Below, in pieces: positions 62,947 through 64,000 of a stretch of DNA of 64,000 nucleotides (positions are counted from its first letter, which is position 1; every line of letters starts with the position of its first letter). The position numbers were made by a program, and so were the translations under genes. Source of the stretch: Branchiostoma lanceolatum (Eukaryota; Chordata; Leptocardii; Amphioxiformes; Branchiostomatidae); contig NC_089727.1 of the NCBI RefSeq assembly GCF_035083965.1, positions 8,437,501 to 8,501,500 of the forward strand, given 5' to 3'. The notes under the pieces are model-generated. The model did not search any database and was not told the DNA's origin. It was given only the letters and a program-made list of their open reading frames with translations.

Positions 62947-63083
62947 GTACTTCTCTCCAGCGAGTCCAAGCAGATGTTGTTGGGGAAGATTTTGACCTTC
63001 TTATCAAATGCCCCGTTTTTAATAAAATGGGTCATATGAGAAGAAGGTCACATTCTTCCCCAACAACATCTGCTTGGAGAGTA
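62947..63083. mobile_element. Palindromic MITE, CTCCAAGCAGATGTTG subtype
   Basis: GTCCAAGCAGATGTTGTTGG and CCAACAACATCTGCTTGGAGA are the ends. GGGGAAGATTTTGACCTTCTT pairs with AGAAGGTCACATTCTTCCCC inside. Confidence 0.85.
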
Positions 63084-63760
63084 TAGAAAACTATAAGCTT
63101 GTTATCAAGAATTGTTACTATGTAGTACTCACATTTCACAATAGATAAAATACCTTGAGCTACATTCGATCACGTCATCGGGAAATACTTGTTACTTGTA
63201 TTTTGGCCTTCGGACACGTGTAGGGACAAGGACTTTTCTTCAATACTGGCAATCTCTCTCTATATATATATAACCATATTCTAGGCACCATTGGCATCGT
63301 TGGACTGAAGCACGTCGTGACTTTTTCATGCATTAGCAAACTTGTAGAATGGTACCGCCTTTCGTTTAACTGTTGACTGACCGCCATACACGTACGAGTC
63401 GTACAAGTGACGTTTTTGTGTGCTCAGATTGTGTAGCATCATTAACTGCGTATCTAATTGGATATATAGCTTTGTTACTGAAGCTGTATATAGATTTAAT
63501 TTTCTGCTAGCTTTCATGTAAAGTATACCGTGAACACGGCTGTCAATTTGGATATTAAGAGGTACCCGTGTAGGAACTGTACTGACAAATGAGTTTGTTC
63601 GTCAGGTCAATACCTTGGCACCCACAGGCGACCGCCCCTGATCAAATATAGCAGAGGATGACCTCTGGTGTGACCGAATTGGACAGGGAAGGAATGGGAG
63701 ACTCTTCCGCGCGCATAGCACGCAAGCCTTGTTAGGGGGAGGGATGGTGTGGGGTGGGTG
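63084..63760. other. No gene recognised
   Basis: I searched this stretch in particular for the first FGF exon on the minus strand and did not find the expected GG.LRI.PDG.V.G pattern. Confidence 0.4.
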
Positions 63761-63966
63761 ATTCTCCAAGCAGATGTAAGGATGCGACTGTGTTGTACGC
63801 TTGTTTTTGTGTCATTTATTAGTGCGTCTTTTTAGTAGTGCATTTAGTAGTGAACGTTGTTTTTTAGATTTCACCTTCGCCTAAAATGTCACTTCGAAAA
63901 GACGAAAAATGCCCCCAACTCGTAAAATAAAGGGACTGAGACTGTCCCTTACATCTGCTTGGAGAT
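63761..63966. mobile_element. MITE, CTCCAAGCAGATGTAAGG subtype
   Basis: TCTCCAAGCAGATGTAAGG and CCTTACATCTGCTTGGAGA (with small differences) form the ends of a 206 bp element. The interior includes AGTGCGTCTTTTTAGTAGTG and is not palindromic. Confidence 0.85.
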
Positions 63967-64000
63967 TAAGATGGTGGTACACACAAGGCTTATCCGACCA

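Overview
The window is eukaryotic. Its genes are split by GT-AG introns, it has TATA and CCAAT promoters and poly(A) signals, and it holds many short palindromic DNA elements and LINE reverse transcriptases. Gene content (an FGF1/2-type gene, a vertebrate-like CETN2/NSDHL pair, UDP-glucuronosyltransferase, large C2H2 arrays) and the dispersed repeats point to an invertebrate chordate. Amphioxus (Branchiostoma) is the most likely source. This is an inference, since no database search was possible.

Layout. 1-6.2 kb is repeat territory: a 5'-truncated LINE with an intact reverse transcriptase ORF, a 950 bp inverted-repeat element with a tRNA-like core, and smaller inverted repeats. 6.2-14.3 kb is mostly gene-free, except for an isolated last exon of a UDP-glucuronosyltransferase (11.07-11.35 kb) and a block of repeats rich in TTTGCATAATTAATGAG (13.0-14.0 kb). 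14.46-16.55 kb carries a complete four-exon gene for a 352-residue protein with weak gasdermin-like motifs. 17.9-26.05 kb is a complete twelve-exon phosphoglycerate kinase gene (415 aa). 28.97-33.27 kb is a four-exon gene for an extremely Glu-rich protein (663 aa) behind a CRE-rich TATA promoter. A second copy of that promoter, without a gene, lies at 34.26-34.49 kb. 35-46 kb holds two tandem 19-finger C2H2 zinc-finger genes, each with a duplicated non-coding first exon, and a relic of a third first exon. 47.5-53.0 kb (minus) is centrin (CETN2 type). It lies head to head with NSDHL (53.2-57.8 kb, plus) across a 197 bp intergenic region. 59.97-62.63 kb (minus) contains the last two coding exons of an FGF1/2-family gene whose first exon is outside the window or was not found.

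The genes are housekeeping or signalling genes with separate roles: glycolysis, sterol C4-demethylation, centrosome structure, growth-factor signalling and transcription factors. The clearest functional coupling is the shared CETN2/NSDHL promoter. I recall the same head-to-head neighbourhood on the human X chromosome. Introns and spacers are densely seeded with at least six families of short non-autonomous elements, and one element has landed inside another.
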